Assembly (NCBI GenBank): GCA_016787045.1
Contig: JAEUVA010000002.1
Span: forward strand, 1 to 64,000
Length of the DNA: 64,000 nt
Direction: 5' to 3'
Source of the DNA: Chitinophagales bacterium
Lineage (GTDB): Bacteria > Bacteroidota > Bacteroidia > Chitinophagales > LD1
Part shown: positions 36,449 to 45,063 of the stretch, piece after piece
Layout of the letters: each line of letters opens with the position of its first letter
Numbering within the stretch: position 1 is the first letter of the stretch
Made by a program: the position numbers and the translations under genes
The notes under the pieces: generated by a model
Databases searched by the model: none
Told to the model about the DNA's origin: nothing
The model's input: the letters and a program-made list of their open reading frames with translations, nothing else

Positions 36449-37221
36449 TACAACTTTTTATCCCACACATATACACTGCGCTGTGCGGTGGGGTACATTA
36501 CTAAGTTAGTAATGTTTACATGCGGAAGGGTTTGCAATACATACAAAATAGCATCGGCAATATCTTCAGCAGCAAGCGGAGTGTACCCCTTGTACACTTT
36601 CTTAGCTTTCTCTTCATCGCCATGAAAACGTACCACCGAAAATTCGGTTTCTGCTGCACCCGGGTCTATGCTGCAGCAGCGCACATTTGTGCCTGCCAAA
36701 TCTAAGTTGATGGCTTCGTTGAGTGCTTTTACAGCAAATTTGGTTGCGTTATATACATTGCCCTCGGGGTACACCGTATGCCCGGCAGTAGAACCAATGT
36801 TGATGACGTGCCCTTCGTTTTTATCTATCATAGCCGGTAGAATACATCGGGTGATATATAATAATCCCTTAATGTTTGTGTCAATCATTTTTTCCCACTC
36901 GGCAATTAACCCTTCCTGTATTTTGCTTTTGCCGGAGGCCAAGCCGGCATTGTTGATGAGGATGTCAGGTACTATTTCGCGCTCACTTAAATCGTTGGCT
37001 AACTCGGCACACTGGTTCAGATTGCGTACATCAAAACAGTAGGAGAGTACCTTGATTCCATATTTTTCTTCAATAATATGATGAGTGGCCTCTAACTTAT
37101 CGGCTCTGCGCCCGGTTATGATAATGTTGCAGCCATTTTTGGCTAACAAATCGGACGTAGCTTTGCCAATACCGGAGGTGGCACCGGTGATAAGTGCCCA
37201 TTTTCCACGTACAGAATTCAT
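36448..37221 (-). CDS. SDR family NAD(P)-dependent oxidoreductase (YdfG-like)
   Basis: A 257-residue classical short-chain dehydrogenase. The cofactor motif TGATSGIGK is at 12-20, NNAG at 90-93, and the catalytic Ser144, Tyr157 and Lys161 are present (YNATKFA). TGRRADKLE after strand 2 favours NADP. The closest type I recognise is the serine/3-hydroxy acid dehydrogenase YdfG, with the C-terminal ADAILYVLQTLPHVNI segment of that group. Substrate not determined. It is divergent from the outer-membrane protein gene, 45 bases apart. Confidence 0.85.
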   Translation of the reverse strand: MNSVRGKWALITGATSGIGKATSDLLAKNGCNIIITGRRADKLEATHHIIEEKYGIKVLSYCFDVRNLNQCAELANDLSEREIVPDILINNAGLASGKSKIQEGLIAEWEKMIDTNIKGLLYITRCILPAMIDKNEGHVINIGSTAGHTVYPEGNVYNATKFAVKALNEAINLDLAGTNVRCCSIDPGAAETEFSVVRFHGDEEKAKKVYKGYTPLAAEDIADAILYVLQTLPHVNITNLVMYPTAQRSVYVWDKKL

Positions 37222-37228
37222 AGCTCTT

Positions 37229-37258
37229 TTTGAAAAGTTGAAATAGCAAGTATTTTAG
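37229..37258 (+). promoter_or_regulatory. Probable promoter of the outer-membrane barrel gene
   Basis: TTTG at 37229-37232, an 18-base spacer, then TATTTTAG at 37251-37258, one base from TAnnTTTG. The ATG at 37267 follows only eight bases later, so the transcript would be nearly leaderless. Confidence 0.4.
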
Positions 37259-37266
37259 ACACAGCG

Positions 37267-38109
37267 ATGATAAAGCATTTACTTGTAGTTTTTTTTCTGT
37301 TGTATGGCTTAGCGGTACTTGCCGGAGGCGATAATTATACAGCCGGGGCACGCGCCACAGCATTAGGCGATGCATCAGTTACACTTAGCGATGTATTTGC
37401 TACTACAACTAACCAGGCGGGTTTAGGTTTTTTAGAAAATTACACTGGAGGTATTTATACTGACCGCAAGTTTCTCAATGCATCTATCAATAATTTTAAT
37501 GCTGCAGTAGCACTTCCGTTTGGTAATAAAATAGGCACCTTCGGGTTAAGTACAAATTATTTTGGTTATAAGTTATACAACGAAACCAAAATTGGTTTGG
37601 CGTATGCCCGAAAATTGGGCAGCAAGTTTTCGCTGGGTATGCAGTTTGATTATTTACGCATGTTTATTGCCGAGAACGGCCAACGCAATTTTTTTACTTT
37701 TGAATTGGGGATGCAATATCGCCCTTGGAAAGTACTTACCTTTGGTGCACACATTTACAACCCCATACCCTACAAGGTTGAAAAAGTGTATGGTGAGCGC
37801 CTGCCCACTATTATGAAATTTGGCTTGGGTTATGAGCCATCACCAAAGGTGCTGATTGCGGCAGAGTATCAGCAGGATATTCATTACAAGCCGCAGTTTA
37901 AAGGTGGGGTAGAGTACCGCCCTATTAAGTACTTTACACTGCGTGGGGGTGTACAAACCACGCCTTTTAGCGCGTCTTTTGGTTTTGGAGGAAATGTGGC
38001 CGGAGCTAAGTTAGATGTAGCTGCGAGTTACCATCCGGTGCTGGGCTTTACCCCGCAGCTAAGTTTTATCTACGAACATCAGAAGAAGAAAAAGCAGCCA
38101 CCGCAGTAA
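37267..38109 (+). CDS. PorV/FadL-like outer membrane beta-barrel protein
   Basis: A 280-residue protein with signal peptide MIKHLLVVFFLLYGLAVLA. The N-terminus of the mature part, GARATALGDASVTLSDVFATTTNQAGL, is the hallmark of the PorV/PorQ and FadL-like barrel group in Bacteroidota. About twelve amphipathic strands follow (for example KIGTFGLSTNYFGYKLYNETKIGLAYARKLG). A Lys-rich tail ends the protein. Some relatives are T9SS components; others have no known role. No other T9SS genes are near, so a component role is only possible. A terminator follows immediately. Confidence 0.75.
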   Translation: MIKHLLVVFFLLYGLAVLAGGDNYTAGARATALGDASVTLSDVFATTTNQAGLGFLENYTGGIYTDRKFLNASINNFNAAVALPFGNKIGTFGLSTNYFGYKLYNETKIGLAYARKLGSKFSLGMQFDYLRMFIAENGQRNFFTFELGMQYRPWKVLTFGAHIYNPIPYKVEKVYGERLPTIMKFGLGYEPSPKVLIAAEYQQDIHYKPQFKGGVEYRPIKYFTLRGGVQTTPFSASFGFGGNVAGAKLDVAASYHPVLGFTPQLSFIYEHQKKKKQPPQ

Positions 38110-38120
38110 TGTATAATAGC

Positions 38121-38151
38121 TACCCGCTCATTTGCAGCGGGTTTTTATTTT
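38121..38151 (+). terminator. Rho-independent terminator after the barrel gene
   Basis: CCCGCT (38123-38128) pairs with AGCGGG (38136-38141) around a seven-base loop and is followed by TTTTTATTTT. It separates the barrel gene from the aldolase gene and excludes the longer aldolase frame that would start at 38132. Confidence 0.75.
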
Positions 38152-38176
38152 AGCCCACTCAAATTTTAAACAAGAC

Positions 38177-39238
38177 ATGAAACGCGAAGACATTGAAAAA
38201 CTACTGGGAACAGAAAAATCTAACTTTCTGCTTAACCACGAATCAAAAACCATTTCTAAAGAACAACTGCATTTGCCCAACAAAAAATTTATTGATAAAG
38301 TATGGGTAAACAGCAACCGCAATATTCAAACCTTGCGCAACCTGCAATGGATTGCTGACAATGGCCGCTTAGGAAACACAGGTTATGTTTCTATTCTACC
38401 CGTTGACCAAGGCATAGAGCATAGTGCCAGTGCATCTTTCGCTCCCAATGTGCCCATGTTTGACCCAGAGAATATTGTGCAGTTAGCTGTGGAGGGTGGC
38501 TGCAATGCAGTGGCTTCTACGTATGGTGTGTTGGGCATAGTAGCCAGAAAGTACGCCCATAAAATCCCGTTTATAGTTAAGATAAATCATAATGAGTTTA
38601 TCAGCTATCCCAACTCGTTTGACCAAATTATGTTTGGTAAAATAAAAGATGCTTGGAACATGGGTGCTGCGGCTGTTGGAGCCACTATTTATTTTGGCAG
38701 CGAAGAGAGCAAGCGTCAGATTGTACAGGTAGCCGAAGCGTTTGAGTATGCACACGAGTTAGGCATGGCTACAGTGTTGTGGTGTTATTTGCGCAATTCT
38801 TCATTTAAAAAAGACGGTATAGATTATCATGTAGCAGCCGACCTTACCGGGCAAGCCAATCATTTAGGAGTAACTATACAAGCCGATATTATCAAGCAAA
38901 AATTACCCGAAAACAATGGTGGATACAATGCCATCAATTTTGGTAAAACACATAAAAAAGTTTATAGCGAGCTAACCACCGATCATCCAATTGACCTGTG
39001 CCGTTATCAGGTAGCCAATTGCTACATGGGTCGCGTAGGTTTGATTAACAGTGGTGGAGCCAGCAGTGGAGATACCGATTTGGCTGAGGCAGTAACTACT
39101 GCCATTATCAACAAACGCGCAGGTGGCATGGGGCTTATCAGTGGACGTAAAGCATTTCAACGCCCGTTAAAAGAGGGTGTGGCACTGCTCAATGCCATAC
39201 AAGATGTGTATTTGAGTAAAGAGGTAACTATCGCATAG
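38177..39238 (+). CDS. Fructose-bisphosphate aldolase class I (FbaB/DhnA type)
   Basis: A 353-residue enzyme of the DhnA/FbaB class I aldolases, which split fructose 1,6-bisphosphate via a Schiff base. [13 protein letters not shown] and [17 protein letters not shown] are characteristic. The likely Schiff-base lysine is Lys240 in [11 protein letters not shown], by analogy with Fba[20 protein letters not shown] and [15 protein letters not shown] form the phosphate-binding end. The ATG at 38177 is chosen because the longer frame overlaps the terminator. Cofactor-free class I aldolases of this type often serve gluconeogenesis; the role here is inferred. Confidence 0.9.
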   Translation: MKREDIEKLLGTEKSNFLLNHESKTISKEQLHLPNKKFIDKVWVNSNRNIQTLRNLQWIADNGRLGNTGYVSILPVDQGIEHSASASFAPNVPMFDPENIVQLAVEGGCNAVASTYGVLGIVARKYAHKIPFIVKINHNEFISYPNSFDQIMFGKIKDAWNMGAAAVGATIYFGSEESKRQIVQVAEAFEYAHELGMATVLWCYLRNSSFKKDGIDYHVAADLTGQANHLGVTIQADIIKQKLPENNGGYNAINFGKTHKKVYSELTTDHPIDLCRYQVANCYMGRVGLINSGGASSGDTDLAEAVTTAIINKRAGGMGLISGRKAFQRPLKEGVALLNAIQDVYLSKEVTIA

Positions 39239-39275
39239 TCTAATTAGGTAATGTGATGATATGAAAATATAATAA

Positions 39276-39288
39276 GGTAAGCATTACC
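39276..39288. promoter_or_regulatory. 13-bp dyad upstream of accD
   Basis: GGTAA-GCA-TTACC is a perfect inverted repeat with a three-base centre. It lies just before a TATCTTCG element (39294-39301) that resembles the -7 box, ~45 bases before the accD ATG. An AGGTAATG half-site also occurs at 39246-39253. A regulator binding site is possible; no matching -33 element was found. Confidence 0.3.
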
Positions 39289-39332
39289 CTAAATATCTTC
39301 GCATCTTACCCCATCAATTCGTAAACACACAA

Positions 39333-40190
39333 ATGGAAAATAAGCTCCCTTGGTGGAAAAGGTTTCAGAAAGGAGTGCAAACTTCTACTGAGGAGAAAAT
39401 GGAAACTCCTGAGGGCATTTGGCATTTGTGTGAAAACTGCAAGGCCACTATGCTTACCACCAAGTTGGTAGAAAATTTGCACGTGTGCCCCGAGTGTAAC
39501 TATCATGAAAAAATTGATGCATCAGATTATTTAGATATATTATTTGGCGAAGATAAATACACCGAACTATTTGCTGATTTAGTACCGGTGGATGCGTTGG
39601 GCTTTGTAGATTCTAAACCTTATACACAGCGCATTGAAACTACCACAAAGAGCACAGGATTAAATGAAGCCATGCGCGTGGCACATGGTGTATGTACTGA
39701 GCACGAGCTGGTGGTGGCAGCTATGGATTTTCGGTTTATTGGTGGCTCTATGGGGTCTGTAATGGGGGAGAAGATTGCTCTTGCCATTGATTTTGCTTTG
39801 CAAAATAAAATGCCCCTACTCATCATCTCTAAAAGTGGTGGCGCCCGTATGCAAGAAAGTGCTTACTCACTGATGCAAATGGCTAAAACAGCAGCTAAAC
39901 TCAACCAACTGGCCGAAGCGAAAATTCCATATATTAGTTTATTAACAAATCCAACCACCGGAGGTGTAACCGCCTCTTTTGCCATGTTAGGTGATTTTAA
40001 TATTGCAGAGCCGGGTGCGCTAATCGGTTTTGCCGGCCCACGGGTAATAGAGGAAACCATCAAGAAAAAATTGCCCGAAGGTTTTCAAACATCAGAGTTT
40101 CAATTAGAAAATGGATTTTTAGATTTTATCGTTAATCGCAATGAACTAAAAAGCAAAATTGGATCGCTTTTAAGTTTGTTGAAGAGTTAA
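39333..40190 (+). CDS. accD: Acetyl-CoA carboxylase carboxyltransferase subunit beta
   Basis: A 285-residue AccD. With AccA it transfers the carboxyl group from biotin to acetyl-CoA, the committed step of fatty acid synthesis. The N-terminal zinc ribbon has Cys33, Cys36, Cys52 and Cys55. The start MENKLPWWKR is typical. FRFIGGSMGSVMGEKI appears as FRFIGGSMGSVMG, then SGGARMQES and TNPTTGGVTASFAMLGD, and the C-terminal GFAGPRVIEETIKKKLPEGFQ completes the crotonase-like fold. accA is not adjacent, which is common. Confidence 0.96.
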   Translation: MENKLPWWKRFQKGVQTSTEEKMETPEGIWHLCENCKATMLTTKLVENLHVCPECNYHEKIDASDYLDILFGEDKYTELFADLVPVDALGFVDSKPYTQRIETTTKSTGLNEAMRVAHGVCTEHELVVAAMDFRFIGGSMGSVMGEKIALAIDFALQNKMPLLIISKSGGARMQESAYSLMQMAKTAAKLNQLAEAKIPYISLLTNPTTGGVTASFAMLGDFNIAEPGALIGFAGPRVIEETIKKKLPEGFQTSEFQLENGFLDFIVNRNELKSKIGSLLSLLKS

Positions 40191-40197
40191 AAGAAAA

Positions 40198-40222
40198 ACA
40201 GAGGTGTAAACTTTTACTCTGT
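40198..40222. terminator. Bidirectional terminator between accD and the SDR gene
   Basis: ACAGAG (40198-40203) pairs with CTCTGT (40217-40222), with an inner GTAAA/TTTAC pairing possible. The left flank is AAAAGAAAAA (T-rich for the minus strand) and the right flank TCGTTT. It fills the 36-base gap between two convergent genes. Confidence 0.5.
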
Positions 40223-40226
40223 TCGT

Positions 40227-41000
40227 TTAATCGAAAAACTTTGCAGCTACCGGTACTACCATATCGTGCGGAAAAAGTTTGGCAGAAAGGGCTCCGGCCT
40301 TATTGGTGAAGCCGGGTATCACTACACTTTTATTTTTTAGCACACCGTTTATTCCCAGTTTAGCTACTTCTTCCGCTTTCATCATAAACTGAGCATTTTT
40401 TTTCACTACTTCTTCCATTTGAGCGGGACCAAAAAAATCGGATTCGGTACCACCGGGGCAGAGTGCAGTTACGTTTACTTTTTCTTTGCGCAATTCGTGC
40501 CGCAAGCCACGAGAGAAGAACAGCATAAATGCTTTAGTGGCGGCATAGATGGTCATGTTAGGTACCGGTTGGTAAGCTGCAGTGCTGGCCACATTGAGGA
40601 GGTATCGTTTTTCTTTTTTATCAGAGCGTTGCAAAAATTCGTGCGCCATGCGTACGCAAGCATCCATATTTAATTGCATTACCCGTATGTGGTTTTGCAA
40701 GTCAGTTTCGTGAAACACGCCATAAAACCCCATGCCGGCATTGTTGACGAGCATATTGATGTTCATCTGATGTTGTGTGGCAAATTCAAATATTCTTTGT
40801 GGTGCATCAGGGCTAAATAAATCTGTGGATAGAAATTTTACTTGCACTTTGCTGCTTAGCTCTTGAGCAAGACCTTGCAGCAGGTTTTCAGAGCGGGCCA
40901 CTAAATACAGATCCATACCACGCGATGCACATTCATGCGCCATGGCTTTGCCTATGCCTTTGCTGGCTCCGGTTATTAGCGTAAAATTTTTGGTTGGCAT
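40227..41000 (-). CDS. SDR family oxidoreductase
   Basis: A 257-residue classical short-chain dehydrogenase. The cofactor loop GASKGIGKA is at 11-19, NNAG at 86-89, and the catalytic Ser139, Tyr152 and Lys156 are in place (IYAATKAF). VARSENLL after strand 2 favours NADPH. ALCPGGTESDF follows the active site. Members of this DltE-like group act on various acyl or sugar ketones; the substrate is not known. Its start codon overlaps the stop of the upstream lipoprotein gene by one base (TAATG). Confidence 0.85.
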   Translation of the reverse strand: MPTKNFTLITGASKGIGKAMAHECASRGMDLYLVARSENLLQGLAQELSSKVQVKFLSTDLFSPDAPQRIFEFATQHQMNINMLVNNAGMGFYGVFHETDLQNHIRVMQLNMDACVRMAHEFLQRSDKKEKRYLLNVASTAAYQPVPNMTIYAATKAFMLFFSRGLRHELRKEKVNVTALCPGGTESDFFGPAQMEEVVKKNAQFMMKAEEVAKLGINGVLKNKSVVIPGFTNKAGALSAKLFPHDMVVPVAAKFFD

Positions 41001-41416
41001 TACTTGGTGCCTGTAAAGGTATAATAGAGTACGTCAGAGGAGTTAGCTTTGTTGGTTGCCACCCCGTTGAGTGTAAGTGTGTTGCCGTTGAGTTTACCTG
41101 TACCCGAAAAACGATAGGTGTTCGTATTGGCAGGCACGGTTACTATAGTACCGTCTTCATCTATTATTACTGTAGTGGCATCGGTCAGTTTACCCTTGCT
41201 GATAGTAGCAAACGCATAGTAACTGCCTGCAATGTTTGTTTGTAGTTCCATTTTTACAGTTTTCTTATCTACAATGGTTACTACTACACGTTGTACGGTA
41301 CTACTGCCGGCTATACCAGTGTAGGTGCCGCCCCAGTTTTTAGACAAATCTTTTTGGCAGGAATTGAGCAGTAAAATAAATGTTGCAGCAAGGAATAAAA
41401 GGAATTGCTTTCTCAT
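41000..41416 (-). CDS. Small lipoprotein, lipocalin-like, unknown function
   Basis: A 138-residue protein whose signal sequence ends in lipobox LNSC (Cys20). The mature part is beta-rich: WGGTYTG, then RVVVTIVDKKTVKMELQ, a VPANTNTYRFSGTGKLNGNTL hairpin and a final YYTFTGTK strand. This resembles the small lipocalin-like lipoproteins of Bacteroidota that begin with a GTY/GTW segment after the lipid anchor. It is coupled to the SDR gene through a TAATG overlap. Function unknown. Confidence 0.65.
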   Translation of the reverse strand: MRKQFLLFLAATFILLLNSCQKDLSKNWGGTYTGIAGSSTVQRVVVTIVDKKTVKMELQTNIAGSYYAFATISKGKLTDATTVIIDEDGTIVTVPANTNTYRFSGTGKLNGNTLTLNGVATNKANSSDVLYYTFTGTK

Positions 41417-41435
41417 TGTTAATTATTTTTATGTG

Positions 41436-41831
41436 TTATTTTTCGTTTTTTACCTTTTGCTTAGCTTCTTTTACCGCTGCTTTTTCTTTCTCTTTTTGTA
41501 GCTTTAGGTATGTTTCCCATTTTTTCCATTGGTCAGCAGTTAGGGCTTGCTTTAACGCCTTATCGCGCTTGGCTTTTAGGGCATCTTCTTTGTCTTCGCG
41601 GTCTTGCTTGGCTAACTTGGTATTCGCTTTTAGGGCGTCTTTTTGGGTGTAGTAATCAATATAAATGGTGTTGGCCTTGTTAAACTGCTCGGTGCTTAAC
41701 TGCACTGCGCTATTCAGGTTGCTCAATTGGCGCTTGGCTTTTGCCTGAGGTAATTCTTTGTCGCTACCTTGCGCAAACGAAAATTGAGAGATGGTTAACA
41801 ATACTCCGAATGCAAAAAGTAATTTTTTCAT
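41436..41831 (-). CDS. Periplasmic Spy/LTXXQ-like helical protein
   Basis: A 131-residue protein starting at 41831 (MKKLLFAFGVLLTISQFSFAQ signal, split before GSDKELP); a TTG three codons earlier is less likely. The mature chain is almost wholly helical and very Lys/Ala/Asp-rich. It has LSTEQFNKANTIYIDYYTQKD and ALTADQWKKWETYLKLQ, which resemble the LTxxQ repeats of Spy/CpxP-type proteins. Those proteins act as periplasmic chaperones or stress sensors. The assignment to that group is tentative. It sits 19 bases from the lipoprotein gene on the same strand. Confidence 0.6.
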   Translation of the reverse strand: MKKLLFAFGVLLTISQFSFAQGSDKELPQAKAKRQLSNLNSAVQLSTEQFNKANTIYIDYYTQKDALKANTKLAKQDREDKEDALKAKRDKALKQALTADQWKKWETYLKLQKEKEKAAVKEAKQKVKNEK

Positions 41832-41918
41832 TGATTTCAATTTTGGTTAAAGCGAATGTAAGTGATTTGCCGGAATGCAAAGTAGTGATGCAGGATTTTT
41901 AATTTTATTCGCACTTTC

Positions 41919-42365
41919 ATGAGTCCGCAAATCATTTTTTTTGACACTAAGAGCAATTGGTATGCCAAAGCTTTAGAATTAAGGTATAAGATATTGCGTG
42001 AGCCGTTGGGTTTAGAGTTTACAGAAGAAGAGTTGATGAAAGATGAGGCAGATGTACATGTTTGCGCGCAAATGGGAGACAAGGTTGTAGCTTGCCTTAC
42101 CTTAACCAATGGTGGAGACAATACATTAAAAATTAGGCAAGTAGCAGTCGATACGGAACATCAAAGTAAGGGCTTTGGTAAACTACTGAATGATGCCGCA
42201 GAAGAATATGCAGTGAAAAACGGTTATGTTGAACTAAATTGCCATGCCCGAAAAACGGCAGTTCCTTTTTATCAAAAGCAAGGATACAGAGTAGTTGGTG
42301 ACGAGTTTACCGAAGTTACCATACCACATTGCAAAATGAAAAAGAGTTTGTATGAACAGAAATAA
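41919..42365 (+). CDS. GNAT family N-acetyltransferase
   Basis: A 148-residue GNAT enzyme. RYKILREPLGLEF at the N-terminus is typical of the ElaA/YitI-like branch. The acetyl-CoA loop is VAVDTEHQSKGFGKLL, matching the (Q/R)xxGx(G/A) pattern. NCHARKTAVPFYQKQGYRVVGDEF completes the fold, with the conserved Tyr near the end. The acceptor is unknown. The last 14 bases overlap the next gene. Confidence 0.85.
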   Translation: MSPQIIFFDTKSNWYAKALELRYKILREPLGLEFTEEELMKDEADVHVCAQMGDKVVACLTLTNGGDNTLKIRQVAVDTEHQSKGFGKLLNDAAEEYAVKNGYVELNCHARKTAVPFYQKQGYRVVGDEFTEVTIPHCKMKKSLYEQK

Positions 42366-42897
42366 AACTATAGCCATAGCAGTTGTACTTATTGGGGCGA
42401 TTGCCATTGGTGGTGGATGGTATTGGTACAAGAGCAGCAAAAATCAGCAGCCGGTGCTGCCGGTTATTGATACAACTGGTATGAGCAAAGTAGATGTAAT
42501 AACCGCACCACATGCCGATACTTCCTTGATTCCTATTTTGAGTAAAGTGTTGGAAGAAGCATTTGCATACAGTCAAGCAAAGGAATACGATAAGCTGGCG
42601 GCCATGTTGGTTTACCGGGGTGCCGATCAGCAGAGGTACGGTTATGATGTGTTTAATGTAAGGGATAAATCTGAAAAAGAAACGGTACGAATTACCGCAG
42701 AAGTTTTTGCTAAATGGAATACCGGACTATCTTCCGTAGAGTACCCCCGGGTTTTTGATTTAGACCTGCCAGACGGGCGGAAAATGACAGTACTGGAAGT
42801 GATTTTTATATCAGAAAAAAATATTAACCGAAAATTTTTTGCGTTTGTAGAAATTGGTGGTCAGTACAAGATTGGTGATGTTACTTCTTACCTGTAG
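42352..42897 (+). CDS. Membrane-anchored protein of unknown function (181 residues)
   Basis: One N-terminal membrane helix (about 7-27; AIAVVLIGAIAIGGGWYWY) with a short positive N-terminus, then an extra-cytoplasmic domain of ~145 residues. The domain contains a helix (VLEEAFAYSQAKEYDKLAAMLVYRG) and a beta sheet (RKMTVLEVIFISEKNINRKFFAFVEIG). This shape recalls NTF2-like or DUF-type accessory domains, but I cannot assign a family. It overlaps the GNAT gene by 14 bases and the convergent lipoprotein gene by 17. Confidence 0.65.
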   Translation: MNRNKTIAIAVVLIGAIAIGGGWYWYKSSKNQQPVLPVIDTTGMSKVDVITAPHADTSLIPILSKVLEEAFAYSQAKEYDKLAAMLVYRGADQQRYGYDVFNVRDKSEKETVRITAEVFAKWNTGLSSVEYPRVFDLDLPDGRKMTVLEVIFISEKNINRKFFAFVEIGGQYKIGDVTSYL

Positions 42898-43312
42898 CAT
42901 CTGGCCGGCAGTAGATGGCTTCTATGTTGTTGCCATAGCCACTTGGGCGAAATACAAAATATTTTTTATTGAGCGTAATAATGTCTGACTGTGTAGTTTG
43001 CCCGTAAATAGTGGTGTTTAATTGTTTTAGTTTAGTATTAAAGTTCCACGTGCCTAAGGTGGTGTCGTACCCTTTTATCACTCTGTATACACTGTCACGC
43101 ATAAACTGAAATTGGAATTCATTGATGAGCTGATACAAAATTTTACGTTGCTCTGTTGTGGTGAGGTTGGTGCTGCGTACGTTAAACTTTACATCATATA
43201 CCTTCCATTCAGAGCATAGTAGTTTTGTTGGGTTTGAACAACTGCTGATAAATACGAACAGAGTTATTGGAAAAACAAGAGTGTAATAGAAAACAGAGTT
43301 ACGTAACTTCAT
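42881..43312 (-). CDS. Small lipoprotein, lipocalin-like, unknown function
   Basis: A 143-residue protein. I chose the ATG at 43312 because it overlaps the upstream stop as ATGA; a Met three codons earlier lies inside that gene. The signal sequence ends in lipobox ISSC near residue 25. The mature part, CSEWKVYDVKF, then FQFMRDSVYRVIKGYDTTLGTWNF and a TLNKKYFVFRPSG strand, fits the small lipocalin-like lipoproteins of this phylum. It is translationally coupled to the helical-repeat gene. Confidence 0.65.
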   Translation of the reverse strand: MKLRNSVFYYTLVFPITLFVFISSCSNPTKLLCSEWKVYDVKFNVRSTNLTTTEQRKILYQLINEFQFQFMRDSVYRVIKGYDTTLGTWNFNTKLKQLNTTIYGQTTQSDIITLNKKYFVFRPSGYGNNIEAIYCRPDATGKK

Positions 43313-44799
43313 ATAGTCCATTCATTTAGTTTTTTAGTGAGCCACCATTTGTAAATATCTTCATCCAAAAAATCGGGCATGTTTGTTTCGTGCAGCAAAT
43401 AATGAATTTGTTTTTTGATTTCTCTTGTTTTGTTTTCTGCAACAGCAACGTTCAGTTTTTGAATGCCACTCGCAAAGTCTTGAAGCCCCACTGAATTAAA
43501 CTGATGTTTTAGTGCAAAGTTTTGAAAAACTTTTAGCAAGCGCTTAACCAATGTATGATTTTTTAGATCTAAGTGAACCAATACATTAGCTGCATGTGCG
43601 GCTATTACAATGTCTTTTCTGATGTTGTCAAAATTGTCATTGACCAATCGGTTAATTCTATGTAGCGCATCTTTGTGTTTGTCTAACCCAAAGTAACATA
43701 GCGCACTAAAATAAAGAATGGTTGCCTGGAGTTCTGCTCGGATGGGTTTATTGCCAATGTACTTCATTAAGGTCTGTTCGGTATTTACTGCTTCTTCAAA
43801 CTTGTATAGGCCACCAAGTACAATCAGTTTTTTTTCTAGCATTTGTGTAGCTATCTCAAACCGTTGACTATCACTAAGCGGAAGTTGCTCGTTTTGCAAT
43901 ACTTGGTTTATCTCTTCAATGTGTAATTCTGCTTCGGTGTAATTGAAAACGGAGATACATCTATTGGCTAATGAGTTGAGTGCTACAAAGTAATTGTAGG
44001 GGAGTGTCTTTATCTTTTCGGAATTGTTTTTAAATAATAGGCAAAGTTCAGTTGCGCTCTGATATGCTTTTTGTGCATCTCCAATTTTTAAGTAACATTT
44101 ATTTAGTATTTCATATCTGTGCATTTTTGCTTTGAAGGACAACGCCATTTTCTCATTTGCGAGCAACGGATGCTTTAGCAGCAGTTTCATTTCATTGGCA
44201 AAATCAGTTTTAGTATAGCCATCTATTTGCGTTTTGCTCATACTTATACTCTGTAAGTAACGGTACTCACAAAGGTTTTTATATCGCTCAATTTCTGCCA
44301 GCTCGGTTTGCAATTTATCATCATTAGTAGCTAAAATTTCTTCATACATACCTTTGCGCAGCATAATTTGGTATTGCATCTGTATGGCTTGAAGGTGCGC
44401 AAGTTGGGTTTCTTGCACACTCATTTTTTCTCGTGCTTTTTGCAGGTAACGATATGCCGTATCGTACATGTGTTTTTTTATGAGCATGTGCGCTTCAACC
44501 AATGTATTTAAGCGTTCAATATCGGGGTCGGTGTCGGTATGGTAGTTTCTCAACGACCTTACAATCATTTTTTGTAGGTATAGTTTGGTTACATTCAACT
44601 GCTGTAAAAATTTTTCACCGGCAAATTTTTTGCGAATCTGGTTTTCGTCATATTCTTCCATTTGATCTATACAGTCAAATAAACGGATGTAATTGCCCTC
44701 GCCCTTTTTACTGTTGATAGAGGCAAACTTTTTGAAATATCCTTTCTCATTCTTGTTAAGCGATTTGATGAGCAAAAACAGTTCGTTGGTTGGTTTCAT
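43309..44799 (-). CDS. Helical-repeat (TPR-like) protein, unknown function; paralogue of the gene at 63621
   Basis: A 496-residue, almost wholly helical protein without signal peptide or membrane segment. Pairs of ~34-residue helices such as DTAYRYLQKAREKMSVQETQLAHLQ and FEIATQMLEKKLIVLGGLYKFEEAVNTEQ suggest TPR-like solenoid structure, though no canonical TPR consensus is strict. The N-terminus ELFLLIKSLNKNEKGYFKK (residues 6-24) is nearly repeated in the partial gene at 63621. That conserved start could be a family signature. Likely a cytoplasmic scaffold or regulator, by fold only. It is followed by the coupled lipoprotein gene. Confidence 0.7.
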   Translation of the reverse strand: MKPTNELFLLIKSLNKNEKGYFKKFASINSKKGEGNYIRLFDCIDQMEEYDENQIRKKFAGEKFLQQLNVTKLYLQKMIVRSLRNYHTDTDPDIERLNTLVEAHMLIKKHMYDTAYRYLQKAREKMSVQETQLAHLQAIQMQYQIMLRKGMYEEILATNDDKLQTELAEIERYKNLCEYRYLQSISMSKTQIDGYTKTDFANEMKLLLKHPLLANEKMALSFKAKMHRYEILNKCYLKIGDAQKAYQSATELCLLFKNNSEKIKTLPYNYFVALNSLANRCISVFNYTEAELHIEEINQVLQNEQLPLSDSQRFEIATQMLEKKLIVLGGLYKFEEAVNTEQTLMKYIGNKPIRAELQATILYFSALCYFGLDKHKDALHRINRLVNDNFDNIRKDIVIAAHAANVLVHLDLKNHTLVKRLLKVFQNFALKHQFNSVGLQDFASGIQKLNVAVAENKTREIKKQIHYLLHETNMPDFLDEDIYKWWLTKKLNEWTI

Positions 44800-44861
44800 T
44801 TGCTATTAATGTGCGTCAATAATATACTCAAACTGCCTCATTTTAAACCACATTTAACTTG

Positions 44862-44940
44862 TCGGAATTTATGGTTTATATTTTTCTGCTATTAGGAGAT
44901 GCCGGGTATATGTAACCTAATGTACTTTTCGGAATTTATG
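44862..44940 (+). repeat. 12-bp direct repeat in the 264-base region upstream of the giant gene
   Basis: TCGGAATTTATG occurs at 44862-44873 and at 44929-44940, 67 bases apart start to start. Both copies lie in the gap (44800-45063) between the helical-repeat gene and the giant surface-protein gene. A -7-like TATATTCG lies at 45002-45009 without a convincing -33 partner. The repeats could be regulator sites for either gene. Confidence 0.4.
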
Positions 44941-45063
44941 ATGTGCGTAATTTTTTATTCCCTCAAACGGATATATACAATGTTAGAGTGAACGGCAATT
45001 CTATATTCGCGCTCCGCTTTGTAAGGACACACTTAGCGGATACAAAAAACAAAACTCAAATTC

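Noticed and set aside
38132-38176. Longer N-terminus for the aldolase
   Set aside because: It overlaps the terminator stem and T run of the preceding gene.
41837-42121. 94-codon minus-strand frame
   Set aside because: It lies antisense to the GNAT gene start and overlaps the Spy-like gene start. The protein has no recognisable features.
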